Notes under the pieces: generated by a model
Databases searched by the model: none
What the model saw: only the letters and a program-made list of their open reading frames with translations
Told to the model about the DNA's origin: nothing
Shown: positions 34,779 to 43,978 of the stretch, piece after piece
How positions within the stretch are numbered: the first letter of the stretch is position 1
Layout: every line of letters begins with the position of its first letter
Translations under genes and position numbers: made by a program
DNA from: Candidatus Zixiibacteriota bacterium
GTDB taxonomy: Bacteria; Zixibacteria; MSB-5A5; GN15; PGXB01
Direction: 5' to 3'
Assembly: GCA_016933695.1 (NCBI GenBank)
Contig: JAFGAL010000002.1
Span: 159,607 to 223,606, forward strand
Length of the DNA stretch: 64,000 bases

Positions 34779-35897
34779 TTAGTTCAAATAGTGACCGATC
34801 CCCTTTTCCATTATTTCGGGATATGTGGGTAAATTTCCAATGAGAACCATATTGTCCTCATAGTATTCGTTATACGCGTTCAGGATTTCGATAAATCCCT
34901 GAATATGCCGTCCCACCCGCATTTCGAGCGGCTGACCGTTCGGATCGTAATCGATCCGCAGTGCGCCGGATTCCAGCGCCTCCCGGTAGCGAATGCTGTT
35001 CCCTTCAAGAATCAACGCCACATTGGTGCGTCCACGCAGGCGCCCCTGGATGATATTGCTGGTTTCCATGAGAAACGGCAGGACCTGGGTGTTGTCGCCC
35101 CATTCACGATGGCTCAGTCCATGAAAATTCGCCGGCGACAATTCAGGAGAATAGCGCATCCCCTCCATTTCCAGATTCAACACCGCGCTGAGTGCGACCT
35201 CTTCACACTTTTCATGATACACGATGGCATTGATAATCGGGATTTCCGGCGCGGCTTCATGCAAATCGAACGCCACGTCCACGTTCTCCTGTTTAATCAA
35301 TTGGACGATGGCATAGGCGACCTGTTCCGAGAAGGTGCCGTCCGGACGGCCGGGATAGGAGCGGTTAAGATTACGGGTTTCGAATCCCGACAACTGCTGT
35401 CCCGAGGGATAATGGGAATACACCAGCGGATCGGGCCACTGGTCAAGCGGACTGCTGACCCGGGAGCCGAAACGGAATTTGCGGGGGCCGGATTTTCCTT
35501 CAATCGTGTAAAACTGTGGATAAGCCTCAAAGGGATCAGTGCATGTAAAACCGCTGGCGCACGCCTGCGGCATGACTAAAACCCGGCCCCGGGTTACTTT
35601 GATGTTTTCCAATACCACCGTGGCGGCCACGAAGGCGGCCGGTTCGTTGGGATGTGTTCCGCCCAGAAGCAAAACGGTCGCACCCGGCTCGCCGCTATCA
35701 AAATAATAAATCCTGGTGTCACCACCGGTGTCCTTGATGGTATCGAAATACTCGCTCAGCCAGCCGGTCCGTGTGAGGGTCGCCGCGGGATGAAGCACGT
35801 CGGGTTTCATTAATGCCAGAAAATCCGACGCCGCCAGAGCACCCATTACGCCAAAAACCATCAGGATAATTATTGCTGTGATATGATGTTTCTGCAT
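34779..35897 (-). CDS. succinylglutamate desuccinylase/aspartoacylase-like zinc enzyme
   Basis: 372 residues with an N-terminal signal or anchor (AIIILMVFGVMGALAASD). The zinc motif is HPNE in LLGGTHPNEPAAFVAA, and the second His/Glu pair lies in VDVAFDLHEAAPE. RNLNRSYPG is the Arg/Asn substrate-binding stretch of this M14-related family. Such enzymes cleave amide bonds next to a carboxylate, for example N-succinylglutamate or N-acylaspartate. Outside the inner membrane and beside poly-gamma-glutamate genes, a terminal gamma-glutamyl amide is a likely substrate, but that is inference. Confidence 0.8.
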   Translation of the reverse strand: MQKHHITAIIILMVFGVMGALAASDFLALMKPDVLHPAATLTRTGWLSEYFDTIKDTGGDTRIYYFDSGEPGATVLLLGGTHPNEPAAFVAATVVLENIKVTRGRVLVMPQACASGFTCTDPFEAYPQFYTIEGKSGPRKFRFGSRVSSPLDQWPDPLVYSHYPSGQQLSGFETRNLNRSYPGRPDGTFSEQVAYAIVQLIKQENVDVAFDLHEAAPEIPIINAIVYHEKCEEVALSAVLNLEMEGMRYSPELSPANFHGLSHREWGDNTQVLPFLMETSNIIQGRLRGRTNVALILEGNSIRYREALESGALRIDYDPNGQPLEMRVGRHIQGFIEILNAYNEYYEDNMVLIGNLPTYPEIMEKGIGHYLN

Positions 35898-35907
35898 AAC
35901 GTCGGTC

Positions 35908-36054
35908 TCATTTGATCTGTAAAATTCTCAGCACAAACGGCAATAACAACATGGCCAGAGCGATTTGCTGTTTCCAATTCTTTTCCGTAAACAATTCCAT
36001 AACGATCAGCACCGTCAGGAAAACCGTTATCAATACATATATCCAGTAAAGCAT
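35908..36054 (-). CDS. 48-residue membrane protein
   Basis: Two hydrophobic helices (YWIYVLITVFLTVLIVMEL and QIALAMLLLPFVLRILQI) separated by a charged FTEKNWKQ turn. The ATG is one base after the stop of the TRAP-type permease gene, so the two are coupled. It could be a short accessory subunit that replaces the DctQ subunit of TRAP transporters, but it is far too short to be DctQ itself. No family recognised. Confidence 0.6.
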   Translation of the reverse strand: MLYWIYVLITVFLTVLIVMELFTEKNWKQQIALAMLLLPFVLRILQIK

Positions 36055-36055
36055 A

Positions 36056-37339
36056 TCACCATATCCACTCGGTGTTGGAAAACAGCGCCGCCAGTTCCTC
36101 GGCATAGAGGATGATCAATACTCCGATCACCATCGCCGCACCGATCGGAATTATGCTGTTTCGCAGGATTTTGAAATGATTTTTTTCGCCGACCATCTGA
36201 CCGGCATACGCACAGAGCAATGACGGCGGCGGCATCAAGTCGCCCATCGCCGCCATGAGCGCCAGGGCGGCCGTGATAACGATGGAGTTTTTACCGATGA
36301 ACACGTATACCAGCGGTACGCCGATCACCGACGCCGAAGCGTACGCCGAACCGAAGAACGGCATGATCAGGGCCGCCAGGTATTTCAATTCCTCCGGCAG
36401 GTACAAGGCGCTGGTGGCCAGATAGCCGCGCACGCCGGTCAGGGTGAGAATTTGCAAAAACATCCCCACGCCGACCAGAATCGCCATGACCGGCATGGCA
36501 TCGCGAAGCGCGGCCCGCGAGACCTTGAGAAAATCGAATTTCTCCCCGGTGCCGAACCCCAGCAGAGCGCCGATCATGAAAATCAGCGGCACGCCCAGAT
36601 GCGGCATGTACTGCGGCAGGGTCTGCTCCAGCACCAGATAGCCGATGACGAACACCAGCGGAATAAACAGTTTGATACCGTGGCGATCGTACACCGGCTT
36701 GTTGAGACGCGGGAGGACCTGCTCGATATCGAAAGAATCCAAATAGCGAATGCGATAGTACACCGCGGTAAAAATGGCAGCCGGAAAGGCGGCGATAAAC
36801 AGCGGTTTGCCGAAACCGATATACGGCATATCCACACCGCCCCCGATGAGCATCACGGGGATACAGATCGGCGGAGCAACCTCGCCGAAGACCGCGGCCA
36901 TGGCAATAAGCGAACCAACCGCCAAACGGGACATGCCCATGGCCAAGAGCCCCGGCACAACCAGTGCTCCCGTGGTGAGAATACATGCTGACGATAAACC
37001 GGTCAGCATCCCCGGAAACATGACGAAGATTACGATAACGATCATTAACAACGTCGGCCAGCGATACAGCGATTTGATCATCCCGTAACTGATCGTTCCG
37101 AGAGCGCCGGTGGCACTCACTACTTTCATGAAGATCATCGCGGTGGCGATAATCAAAATCGCCTCCAGAAAGCCGAATCCCCCCTCCACCAGATGACGCA
37201 CCGGGATCCCTTCGCCCCCCACCAGGGCGCCGACCACCGCCGCCAGCATCAACGATATGCCGGCCGGCAGTTTGAAAGCGAACACCCCGAGGGCAAACAT
37301 CGCCAGCATCGCGAACAGAATAACCAATTCCAAACTCAT
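36056..37339 (-). CDS. TRAP-type large permease (DctM-like)
   Basis: 427 residues with about 11-12 spans. GVFAFKLPAGISLMLAAVVG, GAGLVVPG-like GALVVPGLLAMGMS and FGEVAPPICIPVMLIG resemble the DctM subunit, and PPPSLLCAYAGQMVGEKNHFK gives the late loop. DctM works with a periplasmic binding protein and DctQ to import carboxylates such as glutamate with sodium. Neither partner is seen here; the neighbour is a 48-residue two-span protein. In this operon it may take up glutamate or oligoglutamate released from the polymer, which is inferred. Confidence 0.8.
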   Translation of the reverse strand: MSLELVILFAMLAMFALGVFAFKLPAGISLMLAAVVGALVGGEGIPVRHLVEGGFGFLEAILIIATAMIFMKVVSATGALGTISYGMIKSLYRWPTLLMIVIVIFVMFPGMLTGLSSACILTTGALVVPGLLAMGMSRLAVGSLIAMAAVFGEVAPPICIPVMLIGGGVDMPYIGFGKPLFIAAFPAAIFTAVYYRIRYLDSFDIEQVLPRLNKPVYDRHGIKLFIPLVFVIGYLVLEQTLPQYMPHLGVPLIFMIGALLGFGTGEKFDFLKVSRAALRDAMPVMAILVGVGMFLQILTLTGVRGYLATSALYLPEELKYLAALIMPFFGSAYASASVIGVPLVYVFIGKNSIVITAALALMAAMGDLMPPPSLLCAYAGQMVGEKNHFKILRNSIIPIGAAMVIGVLIILYAEELAALFSNTEWIW

Positions 37340-37410
37340 GCCTGTCCTATGCTTTCAATGCGAATATGTTGACATGATCATCAGTCATCATCACACAAGC
37401 ACTCACCCGG

Positions 37411-38700
37411 TTAAAACTTCACTTCTATTTCCGTCATGAACCTGGTCATCTTCACCCGATCCTCGGACCAGCTGATACTGCCGCTCTCATTAACGTCTTT
37501 ATCGTCATCGTTGGGATAATTGCGGCAGAATCGAAACTGAAGCTGAACCTGGTCGGACAGCCGGTAATACGCCTTGACCGAAAGCTCATCGTCCATGCTG
37601 TTGTAATTATCGTTGTTGACGTACTCATCGATCTTGATATACTGCAACTGCACGCGCAGACGCGGCAAACTGGTCGGAATCACGTATACCCGACTGAACC
37701 ACAACCGCGACCCTTCGGGATTGCGTCCGTTATACGGGAAATCGCCGCCGATCTCGCCGTTGACATACCCGTCGCGACTCCCCCAGAAGAAATTTGGGTA
37801 CAGCGGGCTGAACTGTTCATAGTTCTCGGTCTCGGCATCATCGCCTTCGTACGCCGCATATCGCGTTTCCACCTTGATCGAACGAAACGGCCCCATTGCC
37901 CAGCGATACCCGATTCCCCCCATGAAACCGAGTCCGTGCTTCTCCGGAAGACCGTCAAGCTGGTGATAGTACTGCCTGGCCACCTCGACGAAATAGTCGA
38001 GGCGCTTGGTCATGAAATCGCCGCTGATCCCGCCGCCGAAAATGTAGCTGTCGTTGAACTGCCCCCGCAGGCGCTGGTAGATGTAATATCCCATGACGTT
38101 CTGGTCCAGAATCGTGCGGGACAGTCGTGCCACGTACAACTGGTCGCTTCCGGGATCGGGATACAACCCGCTCTCGCTGAGATTCTGCTCGGTGATGGCA
38201 CCGAACATCGCGAGGGTGTAATCGCGGTACGCCATATCCAGTCGCACCCCGTCGAACTTGTCGAAGAAATAGTACGACTCGCCAAGCGACAGCCCCTTGC
38301 CTATCGGGAACTGCTGGCGCCCGACTCGAACGCGCGCCAGGTCAAGCCCCAACAGGTTGGGAAACAGCAATTCGCCAAAGAGCTGGCTGACACCATATTC
38401 CATTTTCCCCGTGCCGGCGATATTGCGCACCGGCGAGGTCGGGTTATTTTCAGTCCAGGTGGTAAACTCCGCGTAGATGAAAGTGCGATTGTTCACCTGC
38501 ATCTTGGAGCGCACCCGGGCCAGATAGCGCATGTAGTTTTCATCGCCGCGATCGTCCATGGCCTCCATATAGCGGTCGCTGTACAACCGCACCCGGAAAT
38601 CGCCGTCGAACGCCAACTGGGCCGACGCCGTGTCGCTCAGCATACCCAGCAGGGCCGTCGCGGCCGTGATGACAAAACAGATTGTATATACTACTTTCAT
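37411..38700 (-). CDS. outer-membrane beta-barrel (porin-like)
   Basis: 429 residues from the ATG at 38700, which opens a signal peptide (MKVVYTICFVITAATALLG, then SDTASA). The rest shows alternating strands rich in Tyr, Arg and Asp with short turns (FDGDFRVRLYSDRYMEAMDDRGDENYMRYLARVRSKM; key residues F-V-L, YMRYLARV) and ends on a strand with a terminal Phe (TRFMTEIEVKF), as needed for BAM insertion. It is likely a channel or alginate/AlgE-like barrel for export or uptake of an acidic polymer, but no named family is recognised. Confidence 0.7.
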   Translation of the reverse strand: MKVVYTICFVITAATALLGMLSDTASAQLAFDGDFRVRLYSDRYMEAMDDRGDENYMRYLARVRSKMQVNNRTFIYAEFTTWTENNPTSPVRNIAGTGKMEYGVSQLFGELLFPNLLGLDLARVRVGRQQFPIGKGLSLGESYYFFDKFDGVRLDMAYRDYTLAMFGAITEQNLSESGLYPDPGSDQLYVARLSRTILDQNVMGYYIYQRLRGQFNDSYIFGGGISGDFMTKRLDYFVEVARQYYHQLDGLPEKHGLGFMGGIGYRWAMGPFRSIKVETRYAAYEGDDAETENYEQFSPLYPNFFWGSRDGYVNGEIGGDFPYNGRNPEGSRLWFSRVYVIPTSLPRLRVQLQYIKIDEYVNNDNYNSMDDELSVKAYYRLSDQVQLQFRFCRNYPNDDDKDVNESGSISWSEDRVKMTRFMTEIEVKF

Positions 38701-38710
38701 ATCGTCCACC

Positions 38711-40555
38711 TTACTCCTGAGTAAAGAGAATTCCGCTGGGTTGTGCATCGCCCCGGTTCGGCACTTCATACGTGATTAGTACCGTTCCGTCGGTCGTCAC
38801 CTGGAACAGGTAATCGAATTCGTACGTACTGTTGACAATCCAGAAATTCAAACCGTCCCAGGTCATGCCGGTGGCATATCGGTCTCCTTCATCGCCCTCA
38901 GGAGGAATCGGGGTGGCAAACTGCGCCGTCCACGTTCCGGTACCGGTGTTGTAGACGAACACCGAATCGATAATCCGGTCGTTGGCGTACAGGTTGCCGT
39001 TGGCGAACACGATCCCGCGAATCTCATCACCGGGCGTCGGGATGGAATCCAGAATCGCACCGGTCGTGATATTAAGCCGGTAGATATAATCGGTGCCGCT
39101 GTTGGCGCACCACATATTCGTTCCGTCAAAGGCGATTTCGCGGGCGATTCCCTCGGCGTTCGGCGGCGCGGTATAGGAGTCGAGTATGGCCAGGTTTTCG
39201 CCATCGGTATCGAGTTTGATAATCTTGTCGTTCGTCCCGCCGTCGCACAACCAGACATTGGTGCCGTCGAAAGTCAGTCCCTGCGATGAACCGCCGGGGC
39301 CGACACCAAGCAGATCCCATTGCTGGACGATCGTCGTGTCGGATATTTTTATCTTGTACATGACGTCGTTATTGGGATCGGTCAGCCAGAGATACCCGGC
39401 CAGCGGATCGACTTCGGACACGGTAAACAGCGCATCACCCAATCCACTCTGCCCGTCGGGATTGGTCAGCGTGACGGTGCGCGGTCCGAACTCCGCATCC
39501 GCCGCGATATCAATCGTGGCCGTGACGGTACCGGCGTCGACAAAAGCAACGTTGCTGACCGTAATACCCGCGCCGAATGAAACCGTAATCGTCCCGTCCT
39601 GGAAATCCGCTCCGAGAATCGTCACATTGATTGACGCACCGCGGCTGCCGGCATTCGGTGACACCGCATTTATTGTTGGCGGATTTACGAGACGAATATC
39701 ATATGTCGCCCAGATAATCGGGCCGGGGGTCACGTACGGCAGTTCCACCCGTTCCAGTTCCAAACCCTTGCGATTGATACGGTACAGGTGATCACCGGCG
39801 CTACTGCTGTTTACCAGCCAGAGATCCTCGCCGTCGAATGTCAATCCCACCGGGAAAATGTAATCGGCGCCGCGCGGTGGTTCCGGCGATGCCATGACCG
39901 AATCAAACAACTGCTTGATAGTACTGTACGTATAGATGCAGTCATGTTCCACGTCGGCGTAGTATATGCCTGACGCTATTCCTCGCCCGTAGGCATCGCC
40001 GTTTTCCCCGACATAGGTCAGGGCCCGGGGTTCCGGTGAAGGCAGGGGCGTTTCAAAAAGAATGCCGCCAGTGGCGGCATCAAGTCTATACAATGTGGCG
40101 GGGGTGGCATAGGTTTCTGATCCGCTGTTAACGGCCCAGAGATACTCCCCATCCCAGCAGATGTCACGGATGGTTCCACGCGCTTCAGGCGGCGCATCCA
40201 GGGTCAACACCGCCTTCAGCGTATCGCCGGTGGCGTCAACCTGAACGATTTCATCATAACTCCCGGCCGCAGACAGCCAGAGGTATTTCCCATCAAATGT
40301 CAATCCCTGCAACCGGGTGTCCCCAAATAAAACCTGGGTGTCCCAGGCCTTAAGAACCCGAAGATTGCGATCAAGCATTAAGACTTGTAAGGTGGTATTA
40401 TCGATAAAATAAAAATAGCCGCCTTTGGCCGTAATGCCCTGATCCGAATCGCCATCGGACACAAACAGGCTGTCGCATGACGCCAGAAATGTCGCCGATA
40501 GGACAATCATCAGCAATACTCCGACCCTGATTCGGCCGGTCCGAAAACTGATCAC
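38711..40555 (-). CDS. beta-propeller lipoprotein with IPT/TIG domain
   Basis: 614 residues from a GTG at 40555, seven bases after GGAGG. The lipoprotein signal ends LASC, so C27 would be lipidated. Repeats of GLTFDGKYLWL, DICWDGEYLWAVNSGS, GLTFDGEDLWLVNSS, IAFDGTNMWCANSGT and MTWDGLNFWIVNST are blades of a YncE/NHL-like propeller. An IPT/TIG immunoglobulin-like domain (about 310-395: PPTINAVSPNAGSRGASINVTI) interrupts them. It is the first gene of the PGA operon, downstream of a sigma-54-like promoter. Such propellers bind proteins or polymers; its ligand is unknown. Confidence 0.78.
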   Translation of the reverse strand: MISFRTGRIRVGVLLMIVLSATFLASCDSLFVSDGDSDQGITAKGGYFYFIDNTTLQVLMLDRNLRVLKAWDTQVLFGDTRLQGLTFDGKYLWLSAAGSYDEIVQVDATGDTLKAVLTLDAPPEARGTIRDICWDGEYLWAVNSGSETYATPATLYRLDAATGGILFETPLPSPEPRALTYVGENGDAYGRGIASGIYYADVEHDCIYTYSTIKQLFDSVMASPEPPRGADYIFPVGLTFDGEDLWLVNSSSAGDHLYRINRKGLELERVELPYVTPGPIIWATYDIRLVNPPTINAVSPNAGSRGASINVTILGADFQDGTITVSFGAGITVSNVAFVDAGTVTATIDIAADAEFGPRTVTLTNPDGQSGLGDALFTVSEVDPLAGYLWLTDPNNDVMYKIKISDTTIVQQWDLLGVGPGGSSQGLTFDGTNVWLCDGGTNDKIIKLDTDGENLAILDSYTAPPNAEGIAREIAFDGTNMWCANSGTDYIYRLNITTGAILDSIPTPGDEIRGIVFANGNLYANDRIIDSVFVYNTGTGTWTAQFATPIPPEGDEGDRYATGMTWDGLNFWIVNSTYEFDYLFQVTTDGTVLITYEVPNRGDAQPSGILFTQE

Positions 40556-40627
40556 AATCTAACCTCCATCCTATATGAAATTGTGTGCATTCCTATTGAT
40601 CTCTTGATTGCCTTGTTTACATCAGAT

Positions 40628-40642
40628 TATGGCATTGCCATA
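40628..40642. promoter_or_regulatory. 7-1-7 palindrome in the PGA-operon leader
   Basis: TATGGCA-T-TGCCATA is an exact inverted repeat between the sigma-54-like promoter and the start of the lipoprotein gene. It has the shape of an operator. The 40556-41009 gap otherwise holds the promoter at 40696 and the inverted repeats at 40810-40878. Confidence 0.4.
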
Positions 40643-40695
40643 TGCAGTATCAACTCCCTAAATGAAGGGTCAATATATATAGCATCTTAACAGTA

Positions 40696-40711
40696 TACAA
40701 ACACTGTGCCA
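40696..40711 (-). promoter_or_regulatory. sigma-54-type -24/-12 promoter of the PGA operon
   Basis: On the minus strand TGGCACAGTGTTTGTA matches the TGGCAC-N5-TTGCW consensus at every fixed position except the C of TTGC, which is T. The transcription start would be near 40685, giving a leader of about 130 bases before the lipoprotein gene. A NtrC-type activator is encoded 1.9 kb away in the divergent operon. Confidence 0.6.
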
Positions 40712-40809
40712 ATTTTCATTCCCGTTGAAAATAAAGGATTTAGGAGGTTTGACAAACCTAAAAGAGGGCCAAATCGGGACGTATTCGCCCACCGAAATGT
40801 GCGCTCATA

Positions 40810-40878
40810 GCCCAAAATGACCGATAATAAAATAATTGTCGTTGCCATACAGATATATAGCAGGGGCTATTTTTGGGC
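40810..40878. promoter_or_regulatory. candidate activator sites upstream of the PGA promoter
   Basis: The half-sites GCCCAAAAT (40810-40818) and ATTTTTGGGC (40869-40878) are inverted to each other. Between them CGATAAT-N6-ATTGTCG (40822-40841) is an imperfect palindrome. They lie about 100-165 bases upstream of the -24 element, where NtrC-type activators usually bind. Confidence 0.35.
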
Positions 40879-41009
40879 ATGATTTTTGTTACAGCGAAAA
40901 GTAATATCCGAAACCGTATGATAAAAGTATATTGGGGATAAAAGGAACGGGGCCGAAACGACGGCTCAAAACGGCGGAGATACGGAAGTCGGCAGACAGT
41001 GAAAACGAA

Positions 41010-42581
41010 ATGAAATTTCTCAGGATACATGCGCGGGCGATTTTGCTGGCGACCGCTTTCGCGGCGATCATCGCCGTGGTATCGATACTGGTTCACATCT
41101 CCCTGAAACAGTGGACCGCGGAAATCGTCGACACCAACACCACCCTGACCCAGGTTGTGGTCGGTCAATTGAATGAATCCGGTCATGCCGTTCTCGACAG
41201 CCTGAATCAGTTGGGATTTTTTTCTCGGGAGCCGCGCACCATGGATGATATCCACGTCATGGACACCCGGCTGAAAGAGGTGTCATCGACAGTGCTGTCG
41301 CGGGCCAAAGGGATGGAAGGCGGTTTTTTCTTTATCGCCTTTGATGAATTCTACGGATATGCTTTCCCGACCTCGCCTCCCCCGCTTCCGGTTTATGGTC
41401 CTCCGCCTCGGTCATATAATATGATTAAGGCACAGGTGATGGAAACACTCGACAGCAACGCCGCCATAGTCCGACTGCATAAGTTCGATCCCGCGATTTT
41501 CCCGCTGGCAACCGAGCCGATCATCGTCAACGGTTCCGCTCTTGGCGTGGTATGGGCGCGCATTCATATTGAGCGAGAACTGCCGACGTTGAAACTGCGG
41601 CAGGTAATCAATTTCGGGGCGGTCGCCTCGTTACTGGGATTTATCATCGCCCTTTTGATTTCGATGAATCAACGCCGCAAAATACAGCGTATTCATGCCG
41701 ATCTCGAGATCGTGAAAACCGGATCGGCTCACGAGGTGACCGAATACCGGGGATCGCTTGGCTATATCGGCCGCTCCATCAATTCCATGGTGGATTCCCT
41801 TCGCAAGGAGCACGGCCGCCGCGAACATCTTGAGCGGGAATTGCACCGCAAGGAGAAAATGGCATCGCTGGGTAAACTTATCGCCGGAGTCGCCCATGAA
41901 GTGAAAACGCCGCTGGCGATAATCAAGACCCGTATTCAGATCTGGCAACAGCGTAAAGACGATTTGAAAAAATCGCATCCCGATGCCCCGCAGTTCGAGG
42001 TGGTGTCCGATGATTCCATGAATCTGGTGATCAATGAAATCGACCGCCTGTCGGAGATGGTGCGACGCCTGCTGTTTTTCACCAAGCCAAAAGCCGAACA
42101 ACTGCGCAAGACCAATCTCCACGACCTGTTACAACACACCGTCAATTTCGTGGAAACCAAAGGCGTGGGCAAAGACGTGGATATCATCATGGATTTCGAC
42201 GTGAACGTCCCCCAACTCTACATTGACCCCAACGCCATGGAACAGGTGCTGATCAATATCATCGTCAACTCCATCGAATCCATTCGCAGTGCCGGGACCA
42301 TCACGATCACCACCCGTTTCGACCGGGGGGAGAATGTGGTCAAGATCATGATCGATGACAATGGAATCGGCATTCCCGAAGAGATACAACCGAAAATTTT
42401 CGATCCGTTTTTCACAACCAAGGAAAAGGGGTTCGGACTGGGGCTGTCGATCTGCTATGAAGTCATTGTCGCCCACGGCGGCACTATCCAGTTCACGTCC
42501 AAAGAGGAAAAAGGAACGCTGTGCACAATAGAATTGCCAATTGCCAATCGCAACCAGAGTGAACGGAGTCATGAAAAATAA
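41010..42581 (+). CDS. membrane sensor histidine kinase of the PGA regulon
   Basis: 523 residues from the ATG at 41010; a TTG at 40932 would add 26 charged residues. TM1 (10-29) and TM2 (about 200-219) flank a periplasmic sensor of about 170 residues with a proline-rich SPPPLPVYGPPPRSYN loop. A HAMP-like linker and HisKA with H296 in GVAHEVKTPLA follow, then HATPase motifs NIIVNSIESIR, DNGIGIPEE and GFGLGLSI. It overlaps the NtrC-type regulator gene by 11 bases and is divergent from the PGA operon, so it probably controls that operon. The signal is unknown. Confidence 0.9.
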   Translation: MKFLRIHARAILLATAFAAIIAVVSILVHISLKQWTAEIVDTNTTLTQVVVGQLNESGHAVLDSLNQLGFFSREPRTMDDIHVMDTRLKEVSSTVLSRAKGMEGGFFFIAFDEFYGYAFPTSPPPLPVYGPPPRSYNMIKAQVMETLDSNAAIVRLHKFDPAIFPLATEPIIVNGSALGVVWARIHIERELPTLKLRQVINFGAVASLLGFIIALLISMNQRRKIQRIHADLEIVKTGSAHEVTEYRGSLGYIGRSINSMVDSLRKEHGRREHLERELHRKEKMASLGKLIAGVAHEVKTPLAIIKTRIQIWQQRKDDLKKSHPDAPQFEVVSDDSMNLVINEIDRLSEMVRRLLFFTKPKAEQLRKTNLHDLLQHTVNFVETKGVGKDVDIIMDFDVNVPQLYIDPNAMEQVLINIIVNSIESIRSAGTITITTRFDRGENVVKIMIDDNGIGIPEEIQPKIFDPFFTTKEKGFGLGLSICYEVIVAHGGTIQFTSKEEKGTLCTIELPIANRNQSERSHEK

Positions 42582-43968
42582 AAGTATTTTAATCGTCGAT
42601 GACGAAGCCTTTATGCGGAAAAACATCATCGACCTGCTGTCGTCGAAAGGGTGCCGGCTGAGTGAGGCGGCCGACGGCGACGAGGCGATCGAAAAAGTCA
42701 GCTCCAGCAAACCCGATCTGGTCCTGCTGGATATCAATTTGCCCAAAACCGACGGCCTGACCGCCCTCGGGGAAATAAAGCGTATCCTTCCCGATCTTCC
42801 GGTTATCGTGTTCACCGCATACGGCACCAGCGAACGCGCCATCAAGGCCATGAAAGCCGGGGCGTACGATTATATCGAAAAGCCGTTCGAACTGGATCAA
42901 TTCCTGCTGATTATTCAGCGCGCTTTGGAATTCTCGGAACTGCTCGGCGAAGTCAAGGAACTGCGCAACAAGGTCTCCACCATCTCCGGCGATGACGACG
43001 TGCATATTATCGGCAGTAGCTCCCAGATGAAAGAAATCTTCAAATTGATCGGCCGCGTGGCCCCGAGCGATGCCACCGTATTGATTCGCGGCGAAAGCGG
43101 TACCGGCAAGGAGTTGATTGCCGATGCCATCCAGCGGCATTCATTGAGAAAGAAAGAGGCCTATGTCAAAGTCAATTGCGGTGGTCTGTCCGACAGCATT
43201 CTGGAAAGCGAGATTTTCGGTCATGAAAAAGGCGCCTTCACCGGTGCGATCGCCCAGCGACAGGGACGATTTGAACTGGCCGACGGCGGAACCATTTTTC
43301 TCGATGAAATCGATACTATGTCCCCTTCCCTGCAGGTGCGGCTTCTACGCGTTCTTGAACAGCAGACTTTTTACCGCGTCGGAGGCGAAGACCCGATCCA
43401 TGTCGATATCCGCGTCATAGCCGCCACCAACAGCGACCTTGAGAAGGAAGTGAAAGAAGGGCGATTCCGTGAAGATTTGTTCTACCGGCTGAACGTGGTG
43501 CGTATCAATATCCCGCCACTGTCGCAACGCAAGGAGGACATCCCCATACTGGTGAAATACTTCCTGCAAAAATACTGCCCCGACCGCAGGCTGGTGGTTC
43601 CCTATTCGGAAATGGAAAAACTGCTGTCGTACACCTGGCCGGGTAATGTCCGAGAACTCGAAAACACCATCCAGAGTGCCACTGTCATGGCCCGGGAGAA
43701 TATCATCTCCATCGGCAGTCTGCCGATTGCCTCGAAAGGTGAACGGTTCGAAATCGCCGTCGAACAACAACTGGAAAGCGGTAAATCACTCAGGGATATT
43801 CTGGCGCGTATTGAAAAAGATTTGATCTTGCACGCCCTGAGGAAAAACAACTGGAATCGAACCGAGGCGGCCAAATATCTTCAGATTCACCGCCGATTAT
43901 TATATACCAAAATTCTGGAGTTCGGTATTCAGCAACCGCAAATGATGGATATTGATATCGATGACTGA
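42571..43968 (+). CDS. NtrC-family sigma-54 response regulator
   Basis: 465 residues, with GGAG ahead of the ATG. Residues 1-120 are a receiver with D54 in LLDINLPKTDG. The AAA+ domain (about 145-380) has GESGTGKE (Walker A), the sigma-54 contact loop GAFTGA and GGTIFLDEID (Walker B). A Fis-type helix-turn-helix (ALRKNNWNRTEAAKYLQIHRR, 21 residues described by N-W-RTEAAKYL) ends the protein. It should activate a sigma-54 promoter, and the -24/-12 element at 40696-40711 is the nearest candidate. It is convergent with the SDR gene. Confidence 0.95.
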   Translation: MKNKSILIVDDEAFMRKNIIDLLSSKGCRLSEAADGDEAIEKVSSSKPDLVLLDINLPKTDGLTALGEIKRILPDLPVIVFTAYGTSERAIKAMKAGAYDYIEKPFELDQFLLIIQRALEFSELLGEVKELRNKVSTISGDDDVHIIGSSSQMKEIFKLIGRVAPSDATVLIRGESGTGKELIADAIQRHSLRKKEAYVKVNCGGLSDSILESEIFGHEKGAFTGAIAQRQGRFELADGGTIFLDEIDTMSPSLQVRLLRVLEQQTFYRVGGEDPIHVDIRVIAATNSDLEKEVKEGRFREDLFYRLNVVRINIPPLSQRKEDIPILVKYFLQKYCPDRRLVVPYSEMEKLLSYTWPGNVRELENTIQSATVMARENIISIGSLPIASKGERFEIAVEQQLESGKSLRDILARIEKDLILHALRKNNWNRTEAAKYLQIHRRLLYTKILEFGIQQPQMMDIDIDD

Positions 43969-43978
43969 CCGATCCGGT

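Noticed and set aside
40621..40650. A second -24/-12-like pair around the palindrome at 40628
   Set aside because: The spacing is GG-N11-GC, one base too long, and the palindrome explains the match.
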